Assembly: GCA_937959285.1 (NCBI GenBank)
Contig: CALGAR010000129.1
Span: forward strand, 1 to 43,841
Direction: 5' to 3'
Length of the DNA stretch: 43,841 nt
Source of the DNA: an uncultured Bryobacterales bacterium
Lineage (GTDB): Bacteria > Acidobacteriota > Terriglobia > Bryobacterales > Bryobacteraceae
The notes beneath the pieces are model-generated. The model did no database searches. It was given only the letters and a program-made list of their open reading frames with translations, and was not told the DNA's origin. Position numbers and translations under genes: made by a program. Positions 19,305 to 28,563 of the stretch are shown here, piece by piece; position 1 is the first letter of the stretch; every line of letters begins with the position of its first letter.

Positions 19305-20729
19305 TTATCGCAGACCCGGGGCAGGGAACAGGTTTCCCCGTCCTAAGAGCCACTGCGGATCAAGCCGGCGCTTAACGGCCTTCATCGCTTCAATATCCGC
19401 CGCGGAATACTGTAGTTCCAGGAGGTGAGCCTTTCTTTTACCCAAACCGTGCTCGGCTGCGACCGATCCGTCCATCGACACGACCTTGCGCGCAAATTCA
19501 ATCATGAGTTCGCGGGCCCGGTCGAACTCGGCCTGAGAGCGAGGCAGAATATTGACGTGCACGTGAGCATCGCCAATATGGCCGAAAATCACAGAATTTT
19601 CCGGAAAAAGCTCGTCCAGTTTTTGCCGGTAGAAGGCGAGCATTTCCAGATTTCGATGGATAGGAACCGCGTAATCGGAACCTATTTTTGTAAAGCCATT
19701 CCTTCTGACGAGATCGTTGACCGTTTCGGGCAGGGCGTGACGAAAGCGGCGGAATCGTTCTCTGTCGCTGTCGGACGAGGCGAACCATGAGGATTCGGTG
19801 AGCGCGCCTGCATCCGACAGCCGCGACTCCCATCGATCGATCTCTTCCTCGTCTCCTTCCAGCTCCTGCTCGAACAGAATGGCTGCCGCGGCAGCCGTCG
19901 TCGCGGGGAACTTCGGCCGCAGCAAATCGAGAGACGCATGGTCGAAGTATTCGAGCATCCGCAATCCCTTGATCGGACGCCACGCGTCGACAGCGTGCAG
20001 GGCTTTTTCGTCGCTAGGAAAGAAGATGACGCCCGTGAGGAGTTCTTCAGGCAGGGGAAGCAGCGTGAGCTCGGCCTCAACCACGACGCCGAGCGTGCCC
20101 TCCGATCCGATAAACAGGTCCACCCAGTCCATTCCCGGCCGCAGTGGATAGCCCGCGGAATGTTTTCGAGCTGCCGGTTGCCGGATCAGCGGCACGTCAA
20201 AATCGATGGGCTCGCCGCGGCGGAAGGAGCGAAGCGAGCCATCAGCGAGGACAACACGAAGCGCCCGGACATGCTTCCGCGTAGCGCCGTATCGAAAGCT
20301 CCTCGAACCGCTGGCGTTTGTCGCGATCGAACCGCCAATGGAGGCGGACCACTCCGTCGGATCCGGAGCATAAAACTGCCCTCGCTGCCGGGCGGCCGCC
20401 TGGAGGTCTCTCAGTGAGGCGCCGGCGCCGGCGCGTGCGAAGCCGTCAAAGATTTCGATCTTGCGCAGCCGCTCGAGCGAGAGGACCCATCCTCCCTGCG
20501 CTACCCGCCCGCCTGTGACGCCCGTGCCCGATCCCGAGATCGTAATCGGTATCGCGGCGGCTGAAGCCTCGCGCACAGCCTCGCAGAGCGCAGCCTCTGT
20601 TCCGGGAATGATCACCCGCTCTGCGTATCCCCGGAACCCGGAGGCATCTTCGAGATAACTTTCAGTGACCGGCTGGCTGTCCACGTCTCTAGGATAGCGA
20701 TCCGGTAGCGCGCGGGCGAATACCGGCAT
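19305..20729 (-). CDS. FAD-linked oxidase, GlcD/lactate dehydrogenase type
   Basis: A 474-aa flavoprotein of the FAD-binding PCMH/FAD-oxidase C family that includes glycolate oxidase subunit GlcD and D-lactate dehydrogenases. The FAD-binding half covers about residues 35-215, with ITISGSGTGVTGGRVAQGG, the hallmark DPTEWSASIGGSIATNASG, and DLFIGSEGTLGVVVEAELTL. The C-terminal half includes FGHIGDAHVHVNILP and AAEHGLGKRKAHLLELQY, typical of the substrate/metal site. It oxidises an alpha-hydroxy acid; which one is not visible. GlcE and GlcF partners are absent. It begins 15 nt after the RNase J stop and ends 23 nt before the dikinase gene, so all three are probably cotranscribed. Confidence 0.88.
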   Translation of the reverse strand: MPVFARALPDRYPRDVDSQPVTESYLEDASGFRGYAERVIIPGTEAALCEAVREASAAAIPITISGSGTGVTGGRVAQGGWVLSLERLRKIEIFDGFARAGAGASLRDLQAAARQRGQFYAPDPTEWSASIGGSIATNASGSRSFRYGATRKHVRALRVVLADGSLRSFRRGEPIDFDVPLIRQPAARKHSAGYPLRPGMDWVDLFIGSEGTLGVVVEAELTLLPLPEELLTGVIFFPSDEKALHAVDAWRPIKGLRMLEYFDHASLDLLRPKFPATTAAAAAILFEQELEGDEEEIDRWESRLSDAGALTESSWFASSDSDRERFRRFRHALPETVNDLVRRNGFTKIGSDYAVPIHRNLEMLAFYRQKLDELFPENSVIFGHIGDAHVHVNILPRSQAEFDRARELMIEFARKVVSMDGSVAAEHGLGKRKAHLLELQYSAADIEAMKAVKRRLDPQWLLGRGNLFPAPGLR

Positions 20730-20744
20730 CGCGGCGTCTATCCG

Positions 20745-22415
20745 CTACACTTCGAGAATCACCGGCATAATCAGAGGACGGCGCTGCGTCTCTTTTGAGA
20801 GGAACCGCTTGAGATCCGTCCGGATCTTCTCCTGGATCACACCCCAATCCGAGCGTTCTTCGGCCGTCGAGGACTCGAGCGTCCGCATGACAACCTGGCG
20901 TGCCAGGTTGAGGATCTCCGAGGTGCTCTCCGAAGAGATGAAGCCGCGGCTGACAATTTCCGGCAATCCCTCCGCCTTTCCTGTGTTCTTGTTGATTGCG
21001 ATGATCGGCAGCACGAAGCCATCCTCCGACAGGTGGCGGCGATCCCGGATTACCATATCTTCGACAACCTCGTCGATGCTGCCCGAATCGATACAGACGC
21101 GGCCTACCGGAACCTTTGCGCCCTTGCGCGCTCCGTATTGGTCGATTTCGAGTGTTTGGCCCGTTTCGAGGATGAAGCTCTCTTCCAACCCGGAATGCCG
21201 GAGGTGCTGCGCGAGCGACACGTGCTTGGCTAACTGCCGGTACTCGCCATGAATCGGGACAAAATAGCGAGGGCGGACGAGGTTGAGGATGAGCCTCAGC
21301 TCTTCCGAGCTGCCGTGCCCGCTGACGTGGATCGGCGGGTTCATTGAGCCATAGATCACATCGGCCCCGCGCCGGGCCACGTGATTAATCATCCGGTAGA
21401 TGGCCTTCTCGTTGCCCGGAATAATTCGGGAACTCAAAACGACCGTATCGCCGGGTTCAATGGACAGGTTTTTATGATTATCCACGGCGACGCGCGACAG
21501 CGCCGACATCGGCTCCCCTTGTGTTCCCGAAATAATCACAAGGACCTTGCCGGGCTGAGCCTGCATAATATCCTGAGGGCGAAGCAAAATTCCATCGGGA
21601 ATATGCAGGAACCCGAGATTGTGAGCGATTTCTGTCGCGCTCAGCATGCTTCTTCCGATGAAGGCGACCTTGCGGCCGTATTCGGAGGCAAGGTCCAGCA
21701 GAAGCTGGATCCGGTGGATCGAAGAGCTGAAGCAGGAGACGACGACGCGGCGTTCGGCGCGGTTCAGGATGTCTTCAAAGCGCGGGCGAACCGCCTGCTC
21801 GCTTTCGGTATAGCCCGGACGATCGACGTTCGTTGAATCGGAGAGCAGCAGCAGGACACCCCGCTTACCGTATTCAGCCAGCGTATGCAGGTCGAACAGC
21901 TCGTTATCCGTCGGAGTCGGATCGACCTTGAAATCTCCGGTATGGATAATCACGCCGAGGGGCGTCGTAATCGCGAGCGCGACGGCGCTCACGATCGAAT
22001 GCGTGACATGGATGAATTCAACGGTAAACGGACCGATCGTAATCTTTTGGCCGGGCTTCACAGGATGCAGCCTGGTCTGGTCGAGCAGCTCGTGCTCCTC
22101 CAGACGCCGCTCCACGAGAGCCAGCGTGAATGCGGTGCCATAGATCGGTATATTCAGCGTCCCTAGCAGAAACGGGACCGCGCCAATATGATCTTCGTGC
22201 CCATGAGTAAGAATCAGCCCGCGGACATGTTGGGCATTCTCCTCGAGGTAAGTGAAATCGGGCGTCACGATATCTACGCCCAGCAATTCCGCGTCAGGAA
22301 ACATCATCCCGGCGTCGACGACGATGATGTCATCGCCATAGCGGATGGCCATGGAATTCATGCCGAATTCTCCAAGGCCACCGAGCGGGATGATTTGCAA
22401 CGTATGCTCGGCCAT
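20745..22415 (-). CDS. rnj: Ribonuclease J
   Basis: A 556-aa metallo-beta-lactamase/beta-CASP ribonuclease with 5'-3' exonuclease and endonuclease activity, central to mRNA turnover and rRNA maturation. The zinc motif HGHEDH is at 71-76, after LILT. Further ligands lie in VTHSIVSAVAL and HTGDFKVD. The beta-CASP domain has SGTQGEPMSAL and HVSGHGSSEELRLIL, and FVPIHGEYRQL precedes the C-terminal domain. Length and order match RNase J1/J2. The start ATAAAG-ATG context is plain and no clear promoter was found in the 61 bp before the ABC transporter gene. It heads the tight trio with the FAD oxidase and the dikinase. Confidence 0.97.
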   Translation of the reverse strand: MAEHTLQIIPLGGLGEFGMNSMAIRYGDDIIVVDAGMMFPDAELLGVDIVTPDFTYLEENAQHVRGLILTHGHEDHIGAVPFLLGTLNIPIYGTAFTLALVERRLEEHELLDQTRLHPVKPGQKITIGPFTVEFIHVTHSIVSAVALAITTPLGVIIHTGDFKVDPTPTDNELFDLHTLAEYGKRGVLLLLSDSTNVDRPGYTESEQAVRPRFEDILNRAERRVVVSCFSSSIHRIQLLLDLASEYGRKVAFIGRSMLSATEIAHNLGFLHIPDGILLRPQDIMQAQPGKVLVIISGTQGEPMSALSRVAVDNHKNLSIEPGDTVVLSSRIIPGNEKAIYRMINHVARRGADVIYGSMNPPIHVSGHGSSEELRLILNLVRPRYFVPIHGEYRQLAKHVSLAQHLRHSGLEESFILETGQTLEIDQYGARKGAKVPVGRVCIDSGSIDEVVEDMVIRDRRHLSEDGFVLPIIAINKNTGKAEGLPEIVSRGFISSESTSEILNLARQVVMRTLESSTAEERSDWGVIQEKIRTDLKRFLSKETQRRPLIMPVILEV

Positions 22416-22476
22416 AAAGACTTCAGACTAACATTCCCGTAGTTATGGTCGTGGACAAACTCTCTCTATTTGTCGA

Positions 22477-24309
22477 TCACCTGTACCCGGCCGCCTGGAG
22501 CTCGAAAAGTTCCGCGTACCTTCCGCCTAATTCCAGGAGTTGCTTGTGCGACCCCTGTTCCAGAACCGTCCCGTCTTCCAGTACCAGGATTCGGTCTGCC
22601 ATCCGAACTGTGGAAAAGCGGTGGGAAATTAATACGGCGGTTTTGTCGCGAGTAAGGTCTGAGAATCGCTGAAAGACTTCATACTCAGCGCGGGCGTCGA
22701 GGCTCGCCGTGGGCTCATCCAGAATGAGAACTTGCGCATCGCGCATGTAAGCTCGGGCCAGTGCTACTTTCTGCCATTGGCCCGTAGAAAGATCTACGCC
22801 TCCTTCAAATCTCCTTCCCAGCATCTGATCAAAGCCCGCAGGCAGCCCGGATATTACAGAACTGGCCAGGCTTTTTTGCGCCGAGCTTTCGATCCTCTCC
22901 TGGTTGAACAGTTCTTCGACTCGACCGAGACCAATATTGTCGCGCGCCTTCATGTCATAGCGAACATAATCCTGGAAGATGACACCGATCTCACGGCGCA
23001 AATCATCGACATCGTACTCGCGCAGGTCGATCCCATCAAGAAGGATGCTGCCGGATGTCGGATCGTAGAGGCGGGCGAGCAGCTTCACAAGCGTTGTCTT
23101 TCCGGCTCCGTTTTCTCCAATCAAGGCGATCTTTTGTCCCCGTTCGAGGCGGAAGCTGACGTCTCGCAGCACCAGGCGGCTGGAGCCGGGATACGAGAAG
23201 GAAACCTGCCGGAATTCGAACCCCTTCGAGATCGGTCGGGGGGCAGGAATGGCTCCGGGCTTTGATACGACTGTTGGCTGAGTGTCGAAAAAATCGAAGA
23301 GATCCTTAACGTAAAGCGCCTGCTCGGAAACGTTTGTCAAGTTGGCGAACATCGTTTGGAGCAGCGTCCGGGACCGCAGGAAAGCGCCGGCCAGGAACGT
23401 CAGATCGCCCACCGAGAGGCTGCCCGACAGCGTCCGCTGAAGGATCAGCGCGTAGGCGCCGTAGTAGGTTGCCGTGGGCAGGAGGTTTAAAGCGCTCCCC
23501 GCGGCGGCCCGGCGAACGGCGAGCCTGCAATTCTCAAAGTAGAAGCTGGAGAACAATTCCTCCGCTTTTTGAATGAGATAGGGGCTCAAGCCAAAGATTT
23601 TGACTTCCTTCGCGCTCTGATTGCTGGCGGCCAGAAACCGCAGGTAGTCCAATTGCCTCCTCTGCGGGGTCCACCGGTACAGCATGGAGTATCCAAGCTG
23701 TGCGAAATGCGATTCCCCAAGGAAGACAGGCGCCAGGGCGGCCACGAGGACCACCAGGAACCACGGGGAAAACCACACCAGACCCGCAGACAGGAACACG
23801 AGCGTGATGCCGTTCTGAAGCATGGACGCCAGGAGAGCGAGCATGCCCATCCGGTCCGAAGTCTGCCGCCGCGCGCGCTCAAGCTTGTCGTAGAACGCCG
23901 GATCCTCAAAGGACACCAGGTCCAGCTTCCCGGCATGCTCCATCAGCCGGAGGCTTACATGGTTTGTGAACTTATCGCCCAGCAGGCTATCACATAGCGT
24001 GATGCAGCGCCCGAGCACGTCACCCAGGACTGCGAGAGCCAGTTCGGCTCCCAGCAGCAGCCAGATTCGAGATATGGATCCAGTGGCATCCCCGGAAATA
24101 ATCTTGACCGTCTGGTCGATTATGAGCTTGCCGACCCAGAGCGCGGTGACGGGAACGACGGCAGCGAGCAGGCGTAACGCGAGTCCACCGCCTGCGAGCA
24201 GGGGGCTGGTTGCCCAGACCATCTTGAGCAAGGGGGGAAGATTCCGTAGCGCCACGAACCGGTCCCGCCAGCCGATTGAGGCCATCCGGCGGGCCGAATG
24301 GGGATGCAT
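22477..24309 (-). CDS. ABC exporter, fused membrane and ATPase domains
   Basis: A 610-aa type IV (MsbA-like) half-transporter that should work as a homodimer. The membrane domain (about 30-335) has several hydrophobic segments. The ATPase domain (about 364-605) has Walker A GENGAGKTT at 398-406, signature LSTGQ at 507-511 (Thr where LSGGQ has Gly), Walker B VLILDEP at 527-533 and the switch histidine in LISHRF. The export substrate could be a lipid, peptide or drug; nothing in the sequence decides. The ATG at 24309 has a weak ribosome binding site; a second ATG at 24285 is possible. Its start lies about 50 nt beyond the terminator of the candidate small RNA, so it probably has its own promoter unless that terminator is an attenuator. 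Confidence 0.92.
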   Translation of the reverse strand: MHPHSARRMASIGWRDRFVALRNLPPLLKMVWATSPLLAGGGLALRLLAAVVPVTALWVGKLIIDQTVKIISGDATGSISRIWLLLGAELALAVLGDVLGRCITLCDSLLGDKFTNHVSLRLMEHAGKLDLVSFEDPAFYDKLERARRQTSDRMGMLALLASMLQNGITLVFLSAGLVWFSPWFLVVLVAALAPVFLGESHFAQLGYSMLYRWTPQRRQLDYLRFLAASNQSAKEVKIFGLSPYLIQKAEELFSSFYFENCRLAVRRAAAGSALNLLPTATYYGAYALILQRTLSGSLSVGDLTFLAGAFLRSRTLLQTMFANLTNVSEQALYVKDLFDFFDTQPTVVSKPGAIPAPRPISKGFEFRQVSFSYPGSSRLVLRDVSFRLERGQKIALIGENGAGKTTLVKLLARLYDPTSGSILLDGIDLREYDVDDLRREIGVIFQDYVRYDMKARDNIGLGRVEELFNQERIESSAQKSLASSVISGLPAGFDQMLGRRFEGGVDLSTGQWQKVALARAYMRDAQVLILDEPTASLDARAEYEVFQRFSDLTRDKTAVLISHRFSTVRMADRILVLEDGTVLEQGSHKQLLELGGRYAELFELQAAGYR

Positions 24310-24361
24310 ATCATTAGTTTAGCAACCGGAAGAATGAATTCATTGGTTTGTATACGGTGGT

Positions 24362-24404
24362 AAAAAATAGAAATGCTCACCTTGAACCCAAGGTGAGCAT
24401 TTCT
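24362..24404 (-). terminator. Strong intrinsic terminator
   Basis: A perfect 16-bp stem, 24369-24384 against 24389-24404 with loop AACC on the plus strand, is followed on the minus strand by ATTTTTT (24368-24362). It ends leftward transcription from the candidate small RNA, and from the SecA-DUF6599 operon if that reads this far. On the plus strand the tail is only TTTG, so plus-strand termination would be weaker. Confidence 0.9.
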
Positions 24405-24485
24405 TTGCCCCAGCAATCAGCTGGGGGTGATGTTCATGGGAGAATCAGACTCGACGGAAACGCAACCGTCGAAACCTGTGTGTGA
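24362..24485 (-). ncRNA. Candidate small RNA (or attenuated leader) of about 120 nt
   Basis: Three signals line up on the minus strand: a promoter (24490-24519), three hairpins and a terminator. The stems are TCGACGG/CCGTCGA (24466-24472 with 24451-24457), CCCCAGC/GCTGGGG (24408-24414 with 24420-24426, loop of 5), and a perfect 16-bp terminal stem (24369-24384 with 24389-24404, loop of 4) running into TTTTTT. No protein gene explains the stretch. I do not recognise an Rfam class. Because the ABC exporter starts about 50 nt downstream, the RNA could instead be a regulatory leader whose terminator is conditionally read through, but the terminal stem is so strong and symmetrical that a stand-alone small RNA is more likely. 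No alternative antiterminator pairing was found by eye. Confidence 0.55.
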
Positions 24486-24489
24486 TTGG

Positions 24490-24519
24490 ATGTTATGGCT
24501 AGAGGGGATGGCAAGTCAA
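24490..24519 (-). promoter_or_regulatory. Candidate promoter of the small RNA
   Basis: On the minus strand TTGACT (24519-24514) is followed by 16 to 18 nt and the run CATAACAT (24497-24490), which offers CATAAC or TAACAT as -10. Predicted start is near 24484. Two further TTGACA hexamers occur upstream on the same strand (24544-24539 and 24588-24583) without good -10 partners. The rest of 24520-24669, up to the DUF6599 stop, is AT-richer than its surroundings and shows no gene. Confidence 0.5.
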
Positions 24520-24669
24520 GAGGAAAAACCGAAACGGCTGTCAATGATTCAAGTGCCTGTAGATCAATTATTTGCGAGAGATTGTCAATTTTCGCCCGGC
24601 CGGAGCCGCCATTCCGCCGTTGGCTTCAAACGGCAGGTCTTTGCGTGTAAATCAGAGATTTATTTGAAG

Positions 24670-25605
24670 TTATTTGTCTTCGAGGTGCAGCAGAGTCATC
24701 GGATCCCGCGCATCTGAACTGCCAAATATTCGATCGGACAAACGGCGAACGCCGGCAACGAGCAGCCCGGCTCCAATACAGAACAGCAGGATATACCCGG
24801 TCATTTCAAAGATGGCGATGAGCAGATCGCCCGGATTCCCGTCATAGTCCCGGGTCGGTTCGTTCATCACCAGCTTCGCGCGATATTCAATTGGGCCAAG
24901 CACCTGGGAGGCCGCTTCCTGGGGACCGAAGGCGACGGCGACGAGCGGACCGGACCGCTTGACGATGGCGCCGTCCAGCTTCTCGAAGACCGGCAGGAGC
25001 TGACGGGCCATCTGAGGCGTAGGATAGGAGAAGATTGCCAGGTCTACGTTGGACTGGCCAACCCGGTACCTGGCAAGCTGCGCCTCGGCGCCCAGGTCGA
25101 ACCGGACGAGGTTTCCGGCAATCCGGGGTTCGAAGCGTTGGAGGGAACCGGGACCAAGGGCGTAGCGTTCGGATTTCGCGATTAAGCCCTTCCTGGGCAA
25201 ATACTTAGTCAGCGGAGGCGGCGGACCGCCTGCGAGTCCGGGAAGGCGGGTCTCAAGGTCCGCCAGCAGCGCTTTCCCGGGCCGGATGCCGGTAAAGTGG
25301 AGGACGTAGTTGCCGGTTTGCCGCCAGATTCCGTCCTCGGACTGGAACGCCTGCCAAAGAGCGACAGCGCCGGTGTGGTCCTTCAGGCGGTAGGCAGTTA
25401 CGGTAAACGGCCGGGCGCCGCCGTACCGGACAGACTCCGCGCTCACCAGGCCAAATTCGTTTGCAAGAGCAGGATCCAGCTCAGGCGCAGGAAGCTGGTC
25501 GGACTTCTTGAAGTTTCCGATCTGCTCGGGCAGCAGTGAGCTGTCAGCCGCCCGGATTCCAAGGGGAACCAGCGCCAGGAGCAGGATCAGGCAGCGCCGC
25601 AGCAT
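24670..25605 (-). CDS. DUF6599 family membrane-anchored exported protein
   Basis: A 311-aa protein of unknown function, matching what I know of the DUF6599 family common in Acidobacteriota. Residues 1-19 form a signal peptide. The mature part begins LLPEQIGNFKKSD and contains ERYALGPGSLQRFEPRI, and residues about 262-285 form a membrane helix (IAIFEMTGYILLFCIGAGLL) followed by a short basic cytoplasmic tail. So most of the protein faces the periplasm. Its ATG lies inside the end of secA, overlapping by 19 nt, which suggests translational coupling to secA. A role in envelope quality or secretion is possible from context only. Confidence 0.75.
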   Translation of the reverse strand: MLRRCLILLLALVPLGIRAADSSLLPEQIGNFKKSDQLPAPELDPALANEFGLVSAESVRYGGARPFTVTAYRLKDHTGAVALWQAFQSEDGIWRQTGNYVLHFTGIRPGKALLADLETRLPGLAGGPPPPLTKYLPRKGLIAKSERYALGPGSLQRFEPRIAGNLVRFDLGAEAQLARYRVGQSNVDLAIFSYPTPQMARQLLPVFEKLDGAIVKRSGPLVAVAFGPQEAASQVLGPIEYRAKLVMNEPTRDYDGNPGDLLIAIFEMTGYILLFCIGAGLLVAGVRRLSDRIFGSSDARDPMTLLHLEDK

Positions 25606-28379
25606 TTCTTATATTTCTTTCCGCTGCCGCAGGGACAGGGGTCATTGCGACCCACTTTGTTGGACCTCACCACCTGCTGCGGTTTGGAGGAGCTGTCACC
25701 GCCGACGAACTGAAGTTCCGCCAGCTCGCGCTCTTTCTTGCGTTGGATGTTCCGGGTAAAGTCTTCGATCGAGGCTTGGGCCGCCTGGCGCTGCTCGTGG
25801 CTCACAGCAACCATTTGCTCGTCGTCCTCGGGTCCCTCTTCGCCCGCGTAGTCCAAGGAACGCGGACCCTCCTCAACCCGCAGGAAGAACAGGTACCGCA
25901 GCGTTTCGTCCTCGATCCGGTCCATCATGTCCTGGAAGAGGAGGAAGGATTCCTTCTTGTATTCAACCAGGGGATCCTTCTGGCCGTACCCGCGCAGCCC
26001 GATGCCTTCTTTCAGGTGGTCCATCGATAGCAAGTGATCCTTCCACTGGCTGTCGATGACATTGAGAAGGATAATGCGCTCGGTTTCGCGCATCGCTTCT
26101 GCGCCAATGAGCTGTTCCTTCTCCTCATACTTCCGCACGAGCTGCTCGAAGACGTGCTCCTCCAGTTCAGCGCGGTTTAGAAGACGGAGCTCAGATGGAT
26201 CAACGCGAACGCCAAACTGCGTGAGGATATCCGTCTGGAATCCCTCCAGGTCCCAGTTGTCCGGATGGAGATCTTCCGGGCAGCGCATGTCGAGGAAGGC
26301 AACAACGCTTCCTCGAATCATGTCCTGGATGCGTTCCTTCTGGTCCTTCCCTTCAAGCAGGCTGCGCCGCAGTGCGTACACCGCCTGGCGCTGCTTGTTC
26401 ATGACGTCGTCGTATTCAAGCAGGTGCTTCCGGGCGGAGAAATTCTGTGCTTCAACCGCCTTCTGCGCCGCGGCGATTCGCTTGGTAATGAGCTTCGACT
26501 CGATCGGGACGTCCTCTTCCATCCCAAGCCGGAGCATCAGGTTCTGGATTCGCTCGCCGCCGAAGATACGAAGCAGATCGTCCTGGAGGGAGAGGAAGAA
26601 GCGCGACTCTCCGGGATCGCCCTGACGGCCCGCGCGGCCTCGAAGCTGATTGTCAATGCGCCGCGACTCGTGCCGTTCCGTACCGACAATATAAAGGCCG
26701 CCCAAGGCCACGACTTCATCGTGCTCCCGGTCGGTCTGCTCCTTTACCTGCCGGTACACAGCATCCCATTCTTCTTTCGAGACCCGATCCGGATCTTTCC
26801 CCTGCTTGCGGAGCTGCTCCCGAGTCAGGTACTCAGGGTTGCCGCCGAGCAGAATGTCCGTACCGCGACCGGCCATGTTGGTGGATACGGTCACGGCTCC
26901 CTTGCGGCCGGCCTGTGCGACGATGTACGCTTCGCGCTCGTGGTTCTTGGCGTTCAGCACTTCGTGCTTGACGCCCATCTTCTTCAGAATGGCCGAGAGC
27001 TTCTCGGACTTCTCGACAGAGATGGTGCCAACGAGAACTGGCTGTCCCTTTTCGTTCAGCTCCTTGATGAGCTTGGCTGCGTTCCGGAACTTCTCCTCTT
27101 CAGTTCTGTAGACGATGTCGGGGTGCTCGACGCGGATCATGGGCCGGTTCGTCGGAATCACAACGACATCGAGGTTATAGATCTTGCTGAACTCAGCCGC
27201 CTCGGTTTCCGCCGTACCGGTCATGCCGGCCAGCTTCTTGTACATGCGGAAGTAATTCTGGAAGGTGATGGTAGCGAGCGTCTGATTCTCTCGCTGGATC
27301 TTGACGCCTTCCTTTGCTTCCACAGCCTGATGGAGTCCGTCGCTCCACCGGCGGCCGGGCATCAGGCGCCCCGTAAACTCGTCGACGATGATGACTTCGC
27401 CGTCCTTGACGACATAGTCCTTGTCGAGATGGAAGAGAACGTGGGCCTTCAGCGCCTGTTCGACATGGTGCTTCCACTCAATGTGCTCGATGTCGTACAG
27501 GTTTGGAAGCCCGAGCAGCCGGGCCGCCTTGTCGAAGCCTTCATCCGTCAGTGCAACACTTCGATGCTTTTCGTCTACAGTGTAGTCGCCCGTCAGAAAC
27601 TTTTGACCGGGCTCCTTGCCCTCGATGACTTCACCGCGGACGAGCTTCGGGATGATGCGGTTAACCTTATAGTATTTGTCGGTGGATTCTTCGCTCGGAC
27701 CGGAGATGATGAGCGGGGTTCGGGCCTCATCGATCAGAATCGAGTCCACCTCGTCGACTATGGCGTAGTAGTGCTCCCGCTGGACGCAGTCCTCAATCCG
27801 GAACTTCATATTGTCCCGGAGGTAATCAAAACCAAACTCGTTGTTGGTGCCGTAGGTGATGTCGCAAGCGTAGGCTTGTCTGCGCTCGCGGTCATCCAGG
27901 TCGTGTACGATGACGCCGACGGACAGCCCGAGGAACTTGTACAGGCGGCCCATCCACTCCGCGTCGCGCCGTGCCAGGTAGTCGTTGACGGTAACGACGT
28001 GAACGCCCCGTCCGGCGAGAGCGTTCAGATATACCGGAAGCGTAGCGACCAGTGTTTTACCTTCACCGGTCTTCATCTCTGCGATCTTGCCGGCGTGAAG
28101 CACCATTCCGCCGATGAGCTGAACATCGAAGTGCCGCATGTTCAGAACACGGCGTCCCGCCTCACGGCAGACCGCGAACGCTTCAACCAGGAGATCGTCG
28201 AGCGTTGCTCCTTGGTCCAGACGGCTTTTGAATTCCGCCGTCTTCGCCGCCAACTCGGCGTCGGACAATGCCATCAGCCGCGGCTCGAGATCGTTGATCG
28301 CGGAGACGAGCGGACGCAATGCTTTTATCTCGCGCTCGTTCTTCGTCCCGAATATCTTGGCAAGGATGGCATCAATCAT
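25587..28379 (-). CDS. secA: Preprotein translocase ATPase SecA
   Basis: A 930-aa motor of the Sec pathway that drives unfolded preproteins through SecYEG using ATP. Visible landmarks: Walker A MKTGEGKT at 102-109, DEVD at 209-212 in a Walker B context, GMTGTAETEAAEF in the second nucleotide-binding domain, TNMAGRGTDILLGG, and a C-terminal zinc-binding tail CxCx8CC with cysteines 915, 917, 926 and 927, used for SecB and phospholipid binding. Full length. It is followed by DUF6599 with overlapping ends. The 184-bp region upstream contains TAAAAT on the minus strand just before the gene, but no good -35 box at the right distance. Confidence 0.99.
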   Translation of the reverse strand: MIDAILAKIFGTKNEREIKALRPLVSAINDLEPRLMALSDAELAAKTAEFKSRLDQGATLDDLLVEAFAVCREAGRRVLNMRHFDVQLIGGMVLHAGKIAEMKTGEGKTLVATLPVYLNALAGRGVHVVTVNDYLARRDAEWMGRLYKFLGLSVGVIVHDLDDRERRQAYACDITYGTNNEFGFDYLRDNMKFRIEDCVQREHYYAIVDEVDSILIDEARTPLIISGPSEESTDKYYKVNRIIPKLVRGEVIEGKEPGQKFLTGDYTVDEKHRSVALTDEGFDKAARLLGLPNLYDIEHIEWKHHVEQALKAHVLFHLDKDYVVKDGEVIIVDEFTGRLMPGRRWSDGLHQAVEAKEGVKIQRENQTLATITFQNYFRMYKKLAGMTGTAETEAAEFSKIYNLDVVVIPTNRPMIRVEHPDIVYRTEEEKFRNAAKLIKELNEKGQPVLVGTISVEKSEKLSAILKKMGVKHEVLNAKNHEREAYIVAQAGRKGAVTVSTNMAGRGTDILLGGNPEYLTREQLRKQGKDPDRVSKEEWDAVYRQVKEQTDREHDEVVALGGLYIVGTERHESRRIDNQLRGRAGRQGDPGESRFFLSLQDDLLRIFGGERIQNLMLRLGMEEDVPIESKLITKRIAAAQKAVEAQNFSARKHLLEYDDVMNKQRQAVYALRRSLLEGKDQKERIQDMIRGSVVAFLDMRCPEDLHPDNWDLEGFQTDILTQFGVRVDPSELRLLNRAELEEHVFEQLVRKYEEKEQLIGAEAMRETERIILLNVIDSQWKDHLLSMDHLKEGIGLRGYGQKDPLVEYKKESFLLFQDMMDRIEDETLRYLFFLRVEEGPRSLDYAGEEGPEDDEQMVAVSHEQRQAAQASIEDFTRNIQRKKERELAELQFVGGDSSSKPQQVVRSNKVGRNDPCPCGSGKKYKKCCGAA

Positions 28380-28563
28380 AGGGTGGGCGTGTCTTCCATT
28401 TTACCGCAGAAGACAAACTCGTCCTTCTTATTAGCTTACGCCAAGGCCAGCAAAAGGGGAATTGGGGCGGGAAGGATTCATCCAAGCCCTGCAACGTCTT
28501 CGCTGGCCTATCAATCCGTAGGCGTTCGGGAAGAAAATCTTCGTGCGGCCGCGAGTATCTAAC

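Noticed and set aside
24427..24717. Small plus-strand open frame of 96 codons upstream of DUF6599
   Set aside because: It overlaps the DUF6599 gene end on the other strand, lies antisense to the candidate small RNA and its promoter, and does not look like a known peptide or precursor.
26265..28562. Long open frame of 765 codons on the plus strand, opposite secA
   Set aside because: secA is certain by motifs along its full length. The opposite frame is the usual antisense shadow of a GC-rich gene and shows no recognisable domain. The same holds for long frames opposite treS-mak (8215-9609), tex (11536-12927) and the Oar-like gene (1865-3118).
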